Shown in pieces: positions 25,927 through 34,249 of a stretch of 64,000 nt of DNA; the first letter of the stretch is position 1, and every line of letters starts with the position of its first letter. The notes under the pieces were generated by a model. The model had not been told where the DNA came from, did no database searches, and worked only from the letters and a program-made list of their open reading frames with translations. The stretch spans positions 434,001 through 498,000 of the forward strand of contig OY781061.1 in the NCBI GenBank assembly GCA_963676515.1. Reading direction: 5' to 3'. Origin of the DNA: G963667145 sp963676515 [NCBI: Candidatus Cloacimonadota bacterium] (GTDB lineage Bacteria > Cloacimonadota > Cloacimonadia > G963667145). The translations under genes were made by a program, and so were the position numbers.

Positions 25927-26994
25927 ATGAAAAAATACAAAATTCTTTTCTACTTGGCTCAAGAGTACTATTGGATGAGCTTCGCTCCGCTTTGGGCAGA
26001 GATGGAAAAAGATGCACAATTTGAGCTCTATCTAAAAATAGGAAAAATTCAGAAAAGATTTTTGGGCGTATTCCTCTTATCGCAAACAAAAAAAATAGCC
26101 CAGAAGTTTACTGGCTTTCCTATTACAAAAAAGACAAGTGGCTTCGATGCCGTGATTTGCGGAGACACTCTCAAAAATCCCCAAGAGTACGGACAGGCAC
26201 TACTTTGCAACATCGAACACGCCGTGAGCATCAAAAGCCAGCGATACCGCAAACTTGCCGAGCAAGCAGGAAAAGTCCGCTACATTCGCTTTGTGGAAGG
26301 TCAATATCGCAAAAAAATCTTGGAAAAGTACCTCGCTCCCGCAGATATTTATGCTCTGGGATTGCCCAAGCTAGACCAACTTTTCGATGCTAGCTACTCT
26401 CGCCAAGAGGTGATAAAAAAGCTAAATCTTGATCCCACCAAGAGGATAGTCCTTTATGCTCCGTCGTATAAGCCAACCTCGATTTTCGAGCTGACTCCTT
26501 ACTTGGCGACTAGTCAATATTACAATGTAATCGTCAAGCTACATCCCTACTCTTGGGGTGGCAAATACGCCAAGCACAGACAGCATCGCTTTGTGGAAAA
26601 AATCTCCCGAAAGCACCCCAATCTCATCTTAATCCCAGAAGGCGACATGAACATTATGCCCTATATGGTGGCTGCTGACACGCTCATTACCGAAGGATCT
26701 AGCGTGATGAACGAGTTCTTGGCGATGGATAAAATCGGCATCATCTACAATATGCACGCCCAGCATTCCGACGGTGAGTCCGTGCTCCAAGAAGAGATCA
26801 GCTCTTGGCTATCTAGCTACCCACACATCGACTCTGGGGATCAGCTGGCAAAAGCTCTAAAGCTAGCTTGTTATCCAGACGCTGCTAGGAAAGAACAACT
26901 CAAGGAAGATAAGAGCTTCATTTACGACTATTGCGATGGCAAGGCGGCAGCCAGAGTGACTGCTCAAATCAAGAAATTACTGCTAGAAAAATGA
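25927..26994 (+). CDS. CDP-glycerol glycerophosphotransferase-like protein (TagB/TagF family)
   Basis: This is a 355-residue soluble or peripheral transferase with a GT-B fold. C-terminal motifs match the teichoic acid polymerase family: RIVLYAPSYKPTS (about 173-185), VIVKLHPYSWGG (about 201-212), the acceptor-loop LITEGSSVMNEFLAMDKIGI (about 257-276) and the ending YDYCDGKAAARV. The N-terminus lacks the membrane-binding polymerase extension, so it looks like a single-transfer or minimal form. In diderms such enzymes attach glycerol phosphate to capsule or other surface glycans. The gene overlaps the MobB-like gene by 4 bases and precedes an LTA-synthase-like gene, consistent with one phosphoglycerol-related pathway. 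Confidence 0.82.
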   Translation: MKKYKILFYLAQEYYWMSFAPLWAEMEKDAQFELYLKIGKIQKRFLGVFLLSQTKKIAQKFTGFPITKKTSGFDAVICGDTLKNPQEYGQALLCNIEHAVSIKSQRYRKLAEQAGKVRYIRFVEGQYRKKILEKYLAPADIYALGLPKLDQLFDASYSRQEVIKKLNLDPTKRIVLYAPSYKPTSIFELTPYLATSQYYNVIVKLHPYSWGGKYAKHRQHRFVEKISRKHPNLILIPEGDMNIMPYMVAADTLITEGSSVMNEFLAMDKIGIIYNMHAQHSDGESVLQEEISSWLSSYPHIDSGDQLAKALKLACYPDAARKEQLKEDKSFIYDYCDGKAAARVTAQIKKLLLEK

Positions 26995-27482
26995 AAATCG
27001 TCTCTATTCAAGGAAGCAAGACCTCGGGGAAAACCACAACCGCGGTGAAACTTATCAAATATTTGAAATCGCTAAACTATAAAGTTGCCTATCTGAAATT
27101 ATCACCTGCCATAAGTTTAGACAAGAAAAATTCCGATACTGGCAGAGCCAAACAAGCTGGTGCCAACTCCATCATTGCCCGCGATGCCAAACAAACCTTC
27201 GTCTGCTCTGACAATCGATTTTCATTAGCCAAGCTCCTCAGTGAGCTAGAAGACGACATCTTAATCGGAGAGAATCTCCTTGATGGTTACGATTGCCAAA
27301 TCTTTTGTGCAAAAGAGGAAAGCGAGCTAGACTCGGCAGATTTGACGAAAACCGACTGCATCTGCGGAATATACTCCAATTGCTACTTATCGTATGAAAA
27401 TATTACCGTGCTCAACGCCAATATCGAAATCGAAAAAATAGCTCAACTGCTAGTCAATCCCACAAAAAGCGAGGAAATATGA
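26991..27482 (+). CDS. MobB-like P-loop NTPase
   Basis: This is a 163-residue protein. It begins MKIVSIQGSKTSGKTTTAVKLIKYL, with a Walker A GSKTSGKT (residues 8-15). DSDTGRAKQAGA-like sequence follows (NSDTGRAKQAGANSII, about 47-62), the arrangement seen in MobB, which binds GTP in molybdenum cofactor nucleotidation. After residue 75 the similarity is weak. Its position, overlapping both neighbours by 4 bases between a TagF-like transferase and an LTA-synthase-like enzyme, does not suggest cofactor synthesis. It may be a kinase or NTPase recruited to that pathway. The start at 26991 (ATG overlapping the previous stop) is preferred over an earlier in-frame codon inside the TagF-like gene. Confidence 0.6.
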   Translation: MKIVSIQGSKTSGKTTTAVKLIKYLKSLNYKVAYLKLSPAISLDKKNSDTGRAKQAGANSIIARDAKQTFVCSDNRFSLAKLLSELEDDILIGENLLDGYDCQIFCAKEESELDSADLTKTDCICGIYSNCYLSYENITVLNANIEIEKIAQLLVNPTKSEEI

Positions 27483-29446
27483 GACCACTTATCCCTTACA
27501 ACTACAAGTTTTTCTGTAAATTTTTTATCTTAAACCTACTTTTCTTGGCACTCGCCAGAGGTTTGTTTTTATACAAATTTTCCCAAGAACTGATCAACCT
27601 GCCGTGGCAAGAGCTTCTGCAGGCTTTCCTGCTCGGAGCTCAAATGGACAGCAGTCTTTTGGCTTACTTGTTTGCTCCCTTTTTTCTGATAGGCATTTTG
27701 CCCTTTTTGGGAGTGGAATTTTCGCAAATATCTAGGTCTTTTTTCGGATACCTCCTGGCTCTGTGTTTCTTACTAGTCTTGGCTCTCACCCTGATAGACA
27801 TCGAGTTTTTCTCCGTTTACAACTCTCATCTGAATCTAGCCAGCATCGAGTATCTGGACGACGATTTGAGCGTGCTTTGGGATATGATCTGGTCCGACTA
27901 TCCTGTGGTCTGGTATGCTGGAGCTTTTGTGCTGGTGAGCGGTATTTACCTCTTTCTCTCTCATCTGATCATCAAATCCAAACCTCTCAAAACAAGGCTC
28001 ACAGTTTTTAACCTTGGCAAAAGATTTGTCCTTCTCTTGGTCTGCCTATCAAGTTTATTTTTGGCAGCTCGTGGGTCTCTGGGCAACGATCAAATCAACT
28101 GGGGCAAGGCTTTTTACTCCAAAAATAATCTCGCCAATCAGCTAGCTCTCAACCCAGTTTTCAATCTCTATCGCAATATTTACTACGCACAAAAAATAGA
28201 AAAAGAGAACTTTTACGAAAAAGTTCGCTACTTTGACTCCAACCAAAAGGCGATAGCCTACGCTCAAGAAAAGATAGCTCCGGGAAATTTTCTCAACAAA
28301 AGTTACCCTTTTTACAAGAAAGTGACCGCATATGGCGAACCAAAAAAGCTCAATGTCGTCTTGGTTATTTTGGAAGAATTTTCGGCAGAACTCACTGGAG
28401 CTACGGGTTACGACAAAGGGCTTACTCCGCACTTCGACGCTCTAGCCAAGCGAGGACTACTCTGCACACAATTTTTCTCCTGCGGACAAAGAACCAACAA
28501 AGGTCTATCGGCTACATTTTGCTCTTGGCCACCATTAGTAGGAAAGTCGATGATGGTCCAAACAGAAGGTCAGCAAAAAATTTCCACCTTGGCTTCTGTG
28601 CTCAAAGACAAGAATTATCAAACCTGGTTTTGCTACGGCGGCGATGTGCAGTACGATAATATGCAAGGATTTTTGATCAATAAGGGATTCGACAACTTTG
28701 TAAGTAGCAAAGATTTTGCGAGAAAAGATTACCTAAACAAATGGGGAGTAGCCGATGAGCTGGTCTTCAACAAGATGATCCAGATTGCCGATAGTGCTTA
28801 TTCTGACAAGAAGCCCTTTTTGCTAACGATGATGAGCCTGACCAACCATCCTCCCTACACCGTACCCGACTACCGCTACGGACAAGTGCTCGAAGGCGAT
28901 GACCTCAACGCCAACTACAACACTTTCAAATATGTAGACTGGTGCATCGGGCAGTTTATGGAGAAGATGAGCAAGAAACCGTATTTCAACAACACCCTTT
29001 TTGTTTTCGTTGGCGACCACTCCAAGACTTTCCACCGAGATTTACCGTTTGATTACCGCAAATCTTTTGTCCCTGCTCTCTTTTACGCTCCTAGGCACAT
29101 CACTCCCGACAGAATAGAACAAATCAGCAATCAAATGGACATCGCCCCTACTATCTTGGGTGTGCTAAATATGGACTACGAAGCCAGCTTTTGGGGTAAA
29201 GATTTACGAGAATATTCCCCTAGCGAAAATTATGCCTTTATCGTCCGCAACTCCAAATTCGGCTATCTGCAAGGCGACTACTATTTGACGGGAAATTTTG
29301 GTAGCAAAGGCAGCGAACTTTATAACTTATGGACAAATAAAAAAGTGGAAAATAAAGAAATACTAAAAGAACTTTTTTTGAAGAGAGTTTACGCTATAGA
29401 ACAAAGTGCCTACAACCTCTACAAAGAAAGGAGAATAACGCCCTAA
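27479..29446 (+). CDS. LTA synthase/phosphoglycerol transferase-like sulfatase-fold enzyme
   Basis: This is a 655-residue inner membrane protein with five transmembrane helices in the first 200 residues, then a large periplasmic alkaline-phosphatase/sulfatase domain. Catalytic features are the metal ligand in VILEEFSAE (about 298-306), the nucleophile region GQRTNKGLSATFCS (about 337-350, Thr as nucleophile), SLTNHPPY (about 458-465) and VGDHSKTFHR (about 521-530). The architecture matches LtaS and OpgB-type phosphoglycerol transferases, which take phosphoglycerol from phosphatidylglycerol. In a diderm the acceptor is more likely a periplasmic glucan or surface glycan than lipoteichoic acid. 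It starts within the MobB-like gene's stop (ATGA) and ends the plus-strand operon. Confidence 0.88.
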   Translation: MRPLIPYNYKFFCKFFILNLLFLALARGLFLYKFSQELINLPWQELLQAFLLGAQMDSSLLAYLFAPFFLIGILPFLGVEFSQISRSFFGYLLALCFLLVLALTLIDIEFFSVYNSHLNLASIEYLDDDLSVLWDMIWSDYPVVWYAGAFVLVSGIYLFLSHLIIKSKPLKTRLTVFNLGKRFVLLLVCLSSLFLAARGSLGNDQINWGKAFYSKNNLANQLALNPVFNLYRNIYYAQKIEKENFYEKVRYFDSNQKAIAYAQEKIAPGNFLNKSYPFYKKVTAYGEPKKLNVVLVILEEFSAELTGATGYDKGLTPHFDALAKRGLLCTQFFSCGQRTNKGLSATFCSWPPLVGKSMMVQTEGQQKISTLASVLKDKNYQTWFCYGGDVQYDNMQGFLINKGFDNFVSSKDFARKDYLNKWGVADELVFNKMIQIADSAYSDKKPFLLTMMSLTNHPPYTVPDYRYGQVLEGDDLNANYNTFKYVDWCIGQFMEKMSKKPYFNNTLFVFVGDHSKTFHRDLPFDYRKSFVPALFYAPRHITPDRIEQISNQMDIAPTILGVLNMDYEASFWGKDLREYSPSENYAFIVRNSKFGYLQGDYYLTGNFGSKGSELYNLWTNKKVENKEILKELFLKRVYAIEQSAYNLYKERRITP

Positions 29447-29458
29447 TAAGAAAGGGGT

Positions 29459-30181
29459 TCAAGCTTTGTAGATTCGCTCCAACTCCTGCAAGTCGCTCAT
29501 TGAGTTCACGCCTGTGATCTCCAGTGGATTTTGGCAGACGAAAGCACCCACTTTGTGTCCCGCAGATTTCAAGATAGCTATCGTATCGGTAAGGTAGTAC
29601 TCGCCCTGAGCGTTGCTCCTGTTCACCGATTGCAGTGCCTCGAACAAAAGCTGGGCATCGAAGCAATATATCCCACTGTTTACCTCATCTAGCTTCCTTA
29701 TCTCGTCCGAAGCATCCTTGTACTCCACAATGCTCTGCAAGTCTCCACTAGCATCGCGAACTATCCTGCCATAGCTAGCTGGATCGTCCATCTTGGCGGT
29801 CAATACCGTGCATTTATAGTCGTGCCTCTGGTGATGCTCTATCAGCATAGAAATCGTGGTCGGGCTCAGTATAGGCGTGTCTCCGCACAATACCACCACT
29901 GTCCCTCTGAAATCTGCCATGCTATCTTTGCAAATGTTCACCGCATCGCCTGTGCCTAGTTGCTGTTTTTGTTCCACAAAATCGACTGGCGAGGTCACCA
30001 CCGACTGCACTATCTCTTTTTTGTAACCAACGACTACGCAAATCTTATCGCTTCCAAAATTTTGGGCAACTTCGATCACTCTGCAAATCATCGGCTTGTC
30101 TAAAAAGTTTATCGCCACTTTGGGTAATGGGGAGTCCATCCGAGTCCCTTTGCCTGCCGCCAAAATAATCGTCGCTATCAT
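29459..30181 (-). CDS. GlmU-like sugar nucleotidyltransferase, pyrophosphorylase domain only
   Basis: This is a 240-residue nucleotidyltransferase with the N-terminal domain arrangement of GlmU: ILAAGKGTRMDSPLPKVA (6-23), EQKQQLGTGDAV (about 71-82, the uridine-binding QLGTGDA), LCGDTPIL (about 98-105), SYGRIVRD (about 139-146) and EVNSGIYCFD (about 164-173). It lacks the acetyltransferase left-handed beta helix, so it cannot be bifunctional GlmU. It should make UDP-GlcNAc or a related nucleotide sugar. The start overlaps the RseC-like gene stop (ATGA). It converges on the LTA-synthase-like gene with 12 bases between. Confidence 0.88.
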   Translation of the reverse strand: MIATIILAAGKGTRMDSPLPKVAINFLDKPMICRVIEVAQNFGSDKICVVVGYKKEIVQSVVTSPVDFVEQKQQLGTGDAVNICKDSMADFRGTVVVLCGDTPILSPTTISMLIEHHQRHDYKCTVLTAKMDDPASYGRIVRDASGDLQSIVEYKDASDEIRKLDEVNSGIYCFDAQLLFEALQSVNRSNAQGEYYLTDTIAILKSAGHKVGAFVCQNPLEITGVNSMSDLQELERIYKA

Positions 30182-30567
30182 CTTTTTATCTCCACTTTAA
30201 TTTTGGCATTTTTATCTATAAATCTGATAAGCAAGGCTCCCAAACCTAGTCCGAGAAAAGAAAAAATGGTTTGTCCAGATTCCACATCTAAAAACAAACC
30301 ACCTAAAAAATAAAAAAGTACCATCAACATAATCGGCAAAACGAAAACAACGAAAGAGGATAAAATCCTGTCGCTAGCTTTCACTTCTACATCTACTTTT
30401 TCGCCGATATCCAGCTCAAGCTCAGAGCGAACCTGCACCACCTTGTTTTGAACGCCACAAACACCTGCCAAAAGACAACCGTGGCAACCGCTGGTATTAC
30501 CTAACTCCAAGGTGTAAAAATCGCCTTGGCGAGATTTAACCACTCCGTATTCGTGATTATCTTCCAT
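30178..30567 (-). CDS. RseC/MucC-family SoxR-reducing-system protein
   Basis: This is a 129-residue protein with an N-terminal soluble part carrying cysteines in [13 protein letters not shown] (about residues 27-39, C-x2-C-x5-C). Two transmembrane helices follow (about 72-92 and 95-115), then a basic tail. The family is known as RseC (modulator of the sigma-E anti-sigma system and part of the SoxR-reducing complex with Rnf). Outside enterobacteria its role is less clear and probably concerns redox input at the membrane. It overlaps rfaE2 by 11 bases upstream and the nucleotidyltransferase by 4 bases downstream. Confidence 0.85.
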   Translation of the reverse strand: MEDNHEYGVVKSRQGDFYTLELGNTSGCHGCLLAGVCGVQNKVVQVRSELELDIGEKVDVEVKASDRILSSFVVFVLPIMLMVLFYFLGGLFLDVESGQTIFSFLGLGLGALLIRFIDKNAKIKVEIKR

Positions 30568-30976
30568 AAGCTTGCAATATTTTATCGATGATGTTTGTAG
30601 AAGAGAGCCCCTCTACAAACTTAAGACTCTTGACCTCTCCACCATAAGCTAGCACGAAATCGCTACCCACTATCTGCTCTGGAGTCCAATCTCCGCCTTT
30701 CGCCAAGACATCGGGCTTAATCTTCTCAATCACTTGCAAAGGCGTGTCTTCCGAGAAAATCACAACCTCGTCCACACAAGCCAAAGCCTCCAAGACAAAT
30801 TTTCGCTCGTTTTCTGGATTTATCGGACGATGAAAACCTTTCAGCCGTTTAACAGAAGCATCACTATTGAGACCCACTATCAAGCGATCACCCAAAGAAG
30901 CAGCCTCTTGCAAATACGCCACATGCCCAGCATGGAGCAAATCAAAGCAACCGTTGGTGAAAACGACCTTACTCAT
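30557..30976 (-). CDS. rfaE2: D-glycero-beta-D-manno-heptose 1-phosphate adenylyltransferase (RfaE domain II)
   Basis: This is a 139-residue stand-alone cytidylyltransferase-fold enzyme that converts heptose 1-phosphate and ATP to ADP-heptose for the LPS inner core. The motifs are [18 protein letters not shown] (4-21, with the HxGH nucleotide site), [17 protein letters not shown] (about 31-47), [13 protein letters not shown] and the C-terminal GLSSTNII. The kinase half of bifunctional HldE is absent, so a separate rfaE1 must be elsewhere. Within the window the phosphatase GmhB (61.6 kb) and a family-9 glycosyltransferase belong to the same pathway. Confidence 0.94.
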   Translation of the reverse strand: MSKVVFTNGCFDLLHAGHVAYLQEAASLGDRLIVGLNSDASVKRLKGFHRPINPENERKFVLEALACVDEVVIFSEDTPLQVIEKIKPDVLAKGGDWTPEQIVGSDFVLAYGGEVKSLKFVEGLSSTNIIDKILQAYGR

Positions 30977-30988
30977 CTACTTATCAAT

Positions 30989-32170
30989 TCACGAAGTAAT
31001 AGAATCAGACTCTTTACTTTTCTCCATCTCTTGCTTCTCCTCGTCCCACATCTTTTGCACATCGTCGTCCAAAAGGTCATAAACAAACTCGTCGATAGGA
31101 GCTTCGTGCAAAGAGATATCTTTCTTTAGCGTCTCCAAATAGCTCATTACCAAAGACTCCTGCTTCTTCGCCATTAGCTGAGATTTAACCCTGTCGTATA
31201 TTTCTTCTAGAGGTGCCAGCTCTTTGTTGTTCGCTTTGATCTTTTCGTACTCAGATTTTACATCAGCATCGGCAATCTCTATGCCCGCAAACAGCTCTTT
31301 TTTTAAAAAGATATTTACCAGCAAAATTTTCTTTATCTCTTTTAGCTCGTCTAAATACTGTTTACTCTTTTCGATTCCCTCTTCTTTGGCTATTTGCTCT
31401 ATCTGAATATTTATTCCTAAATTTTCAGCAGATTTTTGGAAAAATTGCCCAACCTCTTTCTTGTCTTTCACTTGCTTTCTAATATCTTGCAAAGAGATAT
31501 CGCCCAAAGACACTTGCAAATCTTGTAAAGTCGCCACAGTCTCTCCGACTTTAGAAATCACAATTTTTTCATCCAAAGGCTTTTCATTATAAAAATCTTC
31601 AGAAATTTTTTGGATGTTTTCTTGCTCCAACTCCACTTTTTCCGCCAAAGGAGCGATGAATGATTGAAACTGCTCCTGAGCTTTTTGAGACACCAATTGC
31701 TGTTTGATTTTGGCTTTGACAGCCTCATACTCTGGCAAATTTTTCAGATCTTCCTCAGAAAGAGAAGATTTTATTTTGTCGTACTCTGCCCTTAGTTGCT
31801 CGTCCGTCAAATCTTCCTCTTTGGCGGTGAACTTCTTTGCAACAAAGAGTCTAATCAAAAGCTCTTGCTGTCCCAGATTAACTTTCTGCTCATAATCTTT
31901 GCTCTCTTGCACTCCAGCCTCTTTTGCCCTGAGAGCGATAATCTCGATAGACGCCAGCTGTGCTGAGGTGTTTTTGGTAAAGCTAAGCAAACCATCTTTG
32001 TTGCCTTGTAACTCTTTTCTATTTTGCTCTGGCATTTCATTGAAAAGCTTGGCAACTACGGAAGATTTAATCTCCACGCCCTCAGACGACGCCAACACAG
32101 TCTCTTTGGTATCGCAAGCAAACAAACTCAGCAAGCTCAAAAGCAAAAAAATTTTTATCATCATTTTCAT
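30989..32170 (-). CDS. SurA-N-like chaperone lipoprotein without PPIase domain
   Basis: This is a roughly 393-residue predicted lipoprotein: a short hydrophobic segment ends in LLSLFAC, a lipobox with Cys at about residue 19. The rest is helical and charged and looks duplicated. Each half has a helix with pattern RAKEAGVQESKDYEQKV or IAKEEGIEKSKQYLDEL, then a long helix, then DEQLRAEYDKIKSSLSEED or DADVKSEYEKIKANNKE. This is the SurA/PpiD N-terminal chaperone pattern, and no parvulin domain follows. It should assist outer membrane protein folding. The start at 32170 is chosen because AAGGAG ends only 0 bases before the ATG at 32176 but 6 bases before this one. Confidence 0.7.
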   Translation of the reverse strand: MKMMIKIFLLLSLLSLFACDTKETVLASSEGVEIKSSVVAKLFNEMPEQNRKELQGNKDGLLSFTKNTSAQLASIEIIALRAKEAGVQESKDYEQKVNLGQQELLIRLFVAKKFTAKEEDLTDEQLRAEYDKIKSSLSEEDLKNLPEYEAVKAKIKQQLVSQKAQEQFQSFIAPLAEKVELEQENIQKISEDFYNEKPLDEKIVISKVGETVATLQDLQVSLGDISLQDIRKQVKDKKEVGQFFQKSAENLGINIQIEQIAKEEGIEKSKQYLDELKEIKKILLVNIFLKKELFAGIEIADADVKSEYEKIKANNKELAPLEEIYDRVKSQLMAKKQESLVMSYLETLKKDISLHEAPIDEFVYDLLDDDVQKMWDEEKQEMEKSKESDSITS

Positions 32171-32278
32171 TTTCATCTCCTTAAAATTTACTTTTCTTTA
32201 AGTGTATTTTTTATTACATTTCTGGAAGCTTTAATTAGCTGTCAACTAAAAAAATGTGGTATAAATAGAAACAAGAAC

Positions 32279-33145
32279 TTAACTCTTGATAAGAAAGATA
32301 CAAACGAGAGTCAAAAGCAAGATAAAAATTTTGCGAAAATCTAATTTCTCTTTATATACAAGCACAGACAAGAGTATCGGGATAACAAATACATTGGAGT
32401 TTATACCCTGCACCAAAGACAATGGACCTAGTTTTACAGCTTGTAAAAAGCAAAAATATCCCGCAAAGTTTAAAACTCCAATAACAAGACCAAATATCAT
32501 CTCAACAGATCTAGCCCCACCGCCTGGCACAACCCAGCGATTTATCCAGAGCGTATTACCCCAAACCAAAAAGTAAGAGACACACATATAAGGGAAAATC
32601 GAAACCTCAGCAGCTGCAAATTTGCCAGTAAGCATCGAGATTGCCGTGCTAATAGCGGCGATAATCGCCAAAAGAACACCCAGTTTTTGCGTTTTCAGCG
32701 GGAACAACTTTTTCTTCTCTGCTTCGTCTTTAAGGTTGAAATTAATATAAAGCACCATCAAAAAGGAAAGCAATACTCCCAGCCATTGGCGGAACAAAAG
32801 CGTTTCGCCCAAGAAAAAAACCGCTATCAAAATAAGAAAGATGGAGTTGATTTTGGTCAATGGGAATATAATGCCCGCAGGTGCTTTTTTCAAAGAGGAA
32901 ATTTTGCAGATAATCCCCAATGTGAAAAAGGTAGAGTTCAAAAATGCGTAAAAGATTATAGCTTTAAAATGCAAAAACTCGCTACCAATAAGCAAAATCG
33001 CCAACAAAGATAAGCAAGCCACCGTAAGTGAGGAAAAGTGCAAGATTCGGGAGGATACGCAATTGTGATTGGCAGCTACCTTGTAAAAAAAATCGATAAA
33101 TCCGTAAATAAACAAGGTAAGCAAAGTGTAAATAAACCAGCTCAA
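32279..33145 (-). CDS. EamA/DMT-family membrane transporter
   Basis: This is a 288-residue protein with ten predicted transmembrane helices arranged as two EamA halves. The first covers residues 1-135 (ending GETLLFRQWLGVLLSFLMVLYIN) and the second 150-288 (ending YKEKLDFRKIFILLLTLVCIFLIKS). Drug/metabolite transporters export metabolites or, in surface-polysaccharide clusters, flip lipid-linked sugars such as undecaprenyl-phosphate-aminoarabinose. Its 3' neighbour is a lipoprotein, and its 5' neighbour is a glycosyltransferase overlapping by 4 bases. A role in moving an envelope precursor is therefore plausible but unproven. Confidence 0.82.
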   Translation of the reverse strand: MSWFIYTLLTLFIYGFIDFFYKVAANHNCVSSRILHFSSLTVACLSLLAILLIGSEFLHFKAIIFYAFLNSTFFTLGIICKISSLKKAPAGIIFPLTKINSIFLILIAVFFLGETLLFRQWLGVLLSFLMVLYINFNLKDEAEKKKLFPLKTQKLGVLLAIIAAISTAISMLTGKFAAAEVSIFPYMCVSYFLVWGNTLWINRWVVPGGGARSVEMIFGLVIGVLNFAGYFCFLQAVKLGPLSLVQGINSNVFVIPILLSVLVYKEKLDFRKIFILLLTLVCIFLIKS

Positions 33146-34218
33146 CTAATCTCGCCGCCTGATAATCTCCGATAAAGCTCGATATTTTTTTCGACCGTTT
33201 TTCTTATATCAAACTCTTCCACTGTTTTTTTTGCTTTTTCCCCATATTCAAGTCTTTTGTTTTTATTTTGAATAAGTTTTAAAATAGATTCTGACAATTT
33301 GCCAATATCTTTGTTTTCAAATAATATCCCATTAAAATTATGAGTTATTAATTCCAAGTTACTTTTTAAATTACTCGCTATTACTGGCTTTCCGGCAGCC
33401 ATTCCTTCTTTTATTGTACCACAAGAACCTTCACCACCTATAGAAGGGATTACCACAATGTCTGAATCAAAATAGTATTTTTCTATACTGTCTTTTTTGC
33501 CATAAAAAACTACATTTTTATCAATTTTTAGTTTTTTTGATAACTCTTTCATTTTCTCTATTAATTTCCCGTCTCCTACTAAATGAAGCACGACTTTATA
33601 AAAATTAAAATCTATTTTTGCAAAAGATTTTAACAAAATATCTATTCCCTTTTGTCCTGTAAAAGAACCTACAAATAAAAGATTTATAACCCCTTTATTT
33701 ACAAGAATATCTTGTGCTTTCCCCTTAAATAAATTTAAATTTACACAACTATGAATAGTAAATGTACTTTTTGTAAAGGTATCCAAATATTTTTTTATGT
33801 CATCGCTAACACATATATGAGCATCAAATTTATTATAAAAAAACATCTTTGAAATAAAAGAAACAGGATAAGACACTCTCCTCGTATGAACAAGTTTACA
33901 ATTTCCCCTTTTCAATATAACCCCCATAAACATCGCATTTGAGTCATGACAATGAATAATATCAGGCGTTTTTCTTTTTATAATATCTCTTAAAGCTCGT
34001 AATACTTTTATTGAATATTTTTTAGAATAAAAAAAAGGGATAACATCCCTTAAATTCTCTTTTACACAATTTTTATATAATAAGCCATCTTCATTACACA
34101 ATAAAATACTTTTTACATTTGCATTGTTTTTTAAACTTTTATGTAAGTAAAATACTTGTTTTTGCCCACCACGCCAAGACTTTCCAGTGTCTATATGCAA
34201 TACTTTAATTTTTCTCAT
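33142..34218 (-). CDS. Glycosyltransferase family 4
   Basis: This is a 358-residue GT-B retaining glycosyltransferase, cytoplasmic and peripheral. The N-terminal acceptor domain starts KVLHIDTGKSWRGGQKQVFYL, with the glycine-rich donor loop. The C-terminal donor domain includes LLFVGSFTGQKGIDILLKSF (about 192-211) and the sugar-nucleotide EGSCGTIKEGMAAGKPVIAS (about 268-287, with the E-x7-E pattern). The sugar specificity cannot be read. The AT content is high, as in the other genes of the cluster. Confidence 0.9.
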   Translation of the reverse strand: MRKIKVLHIDTGKSWRGGQKQVFYLHKSLKNNANVKSILLCNEDGLLYKNCVKENLRDVIPFFYSKKYSIKVLRALRDIIKRKTPDIIHCHDSNAMFMGVILKRGNCKLVHTRRVSYPVSFISKMFFYNKFDAHICVSDDIKKYLDTFTKSTFTIHSCVNLNLFKGKAQDILVNKGVINLLFVGSFTGQKGIDILLKSFAKIDFNFYKVVLHLVGDGKLIEKMKELSKKLKIDKNVVFYGKKDSIEKYYFDSDIVVIPSIGGEGSCGTIKEGMAAGKPVIASNLKSNLELITHNFNGILFENKDIGKLSESILKLIQNKNKRLEYGEKAKKTVEEFDIRKTVEKNIELYRRLSGGEIS

Positions 34219-34249
34219 TCTTTAAGTCCTATTTAAGTTTTGTCACTTT

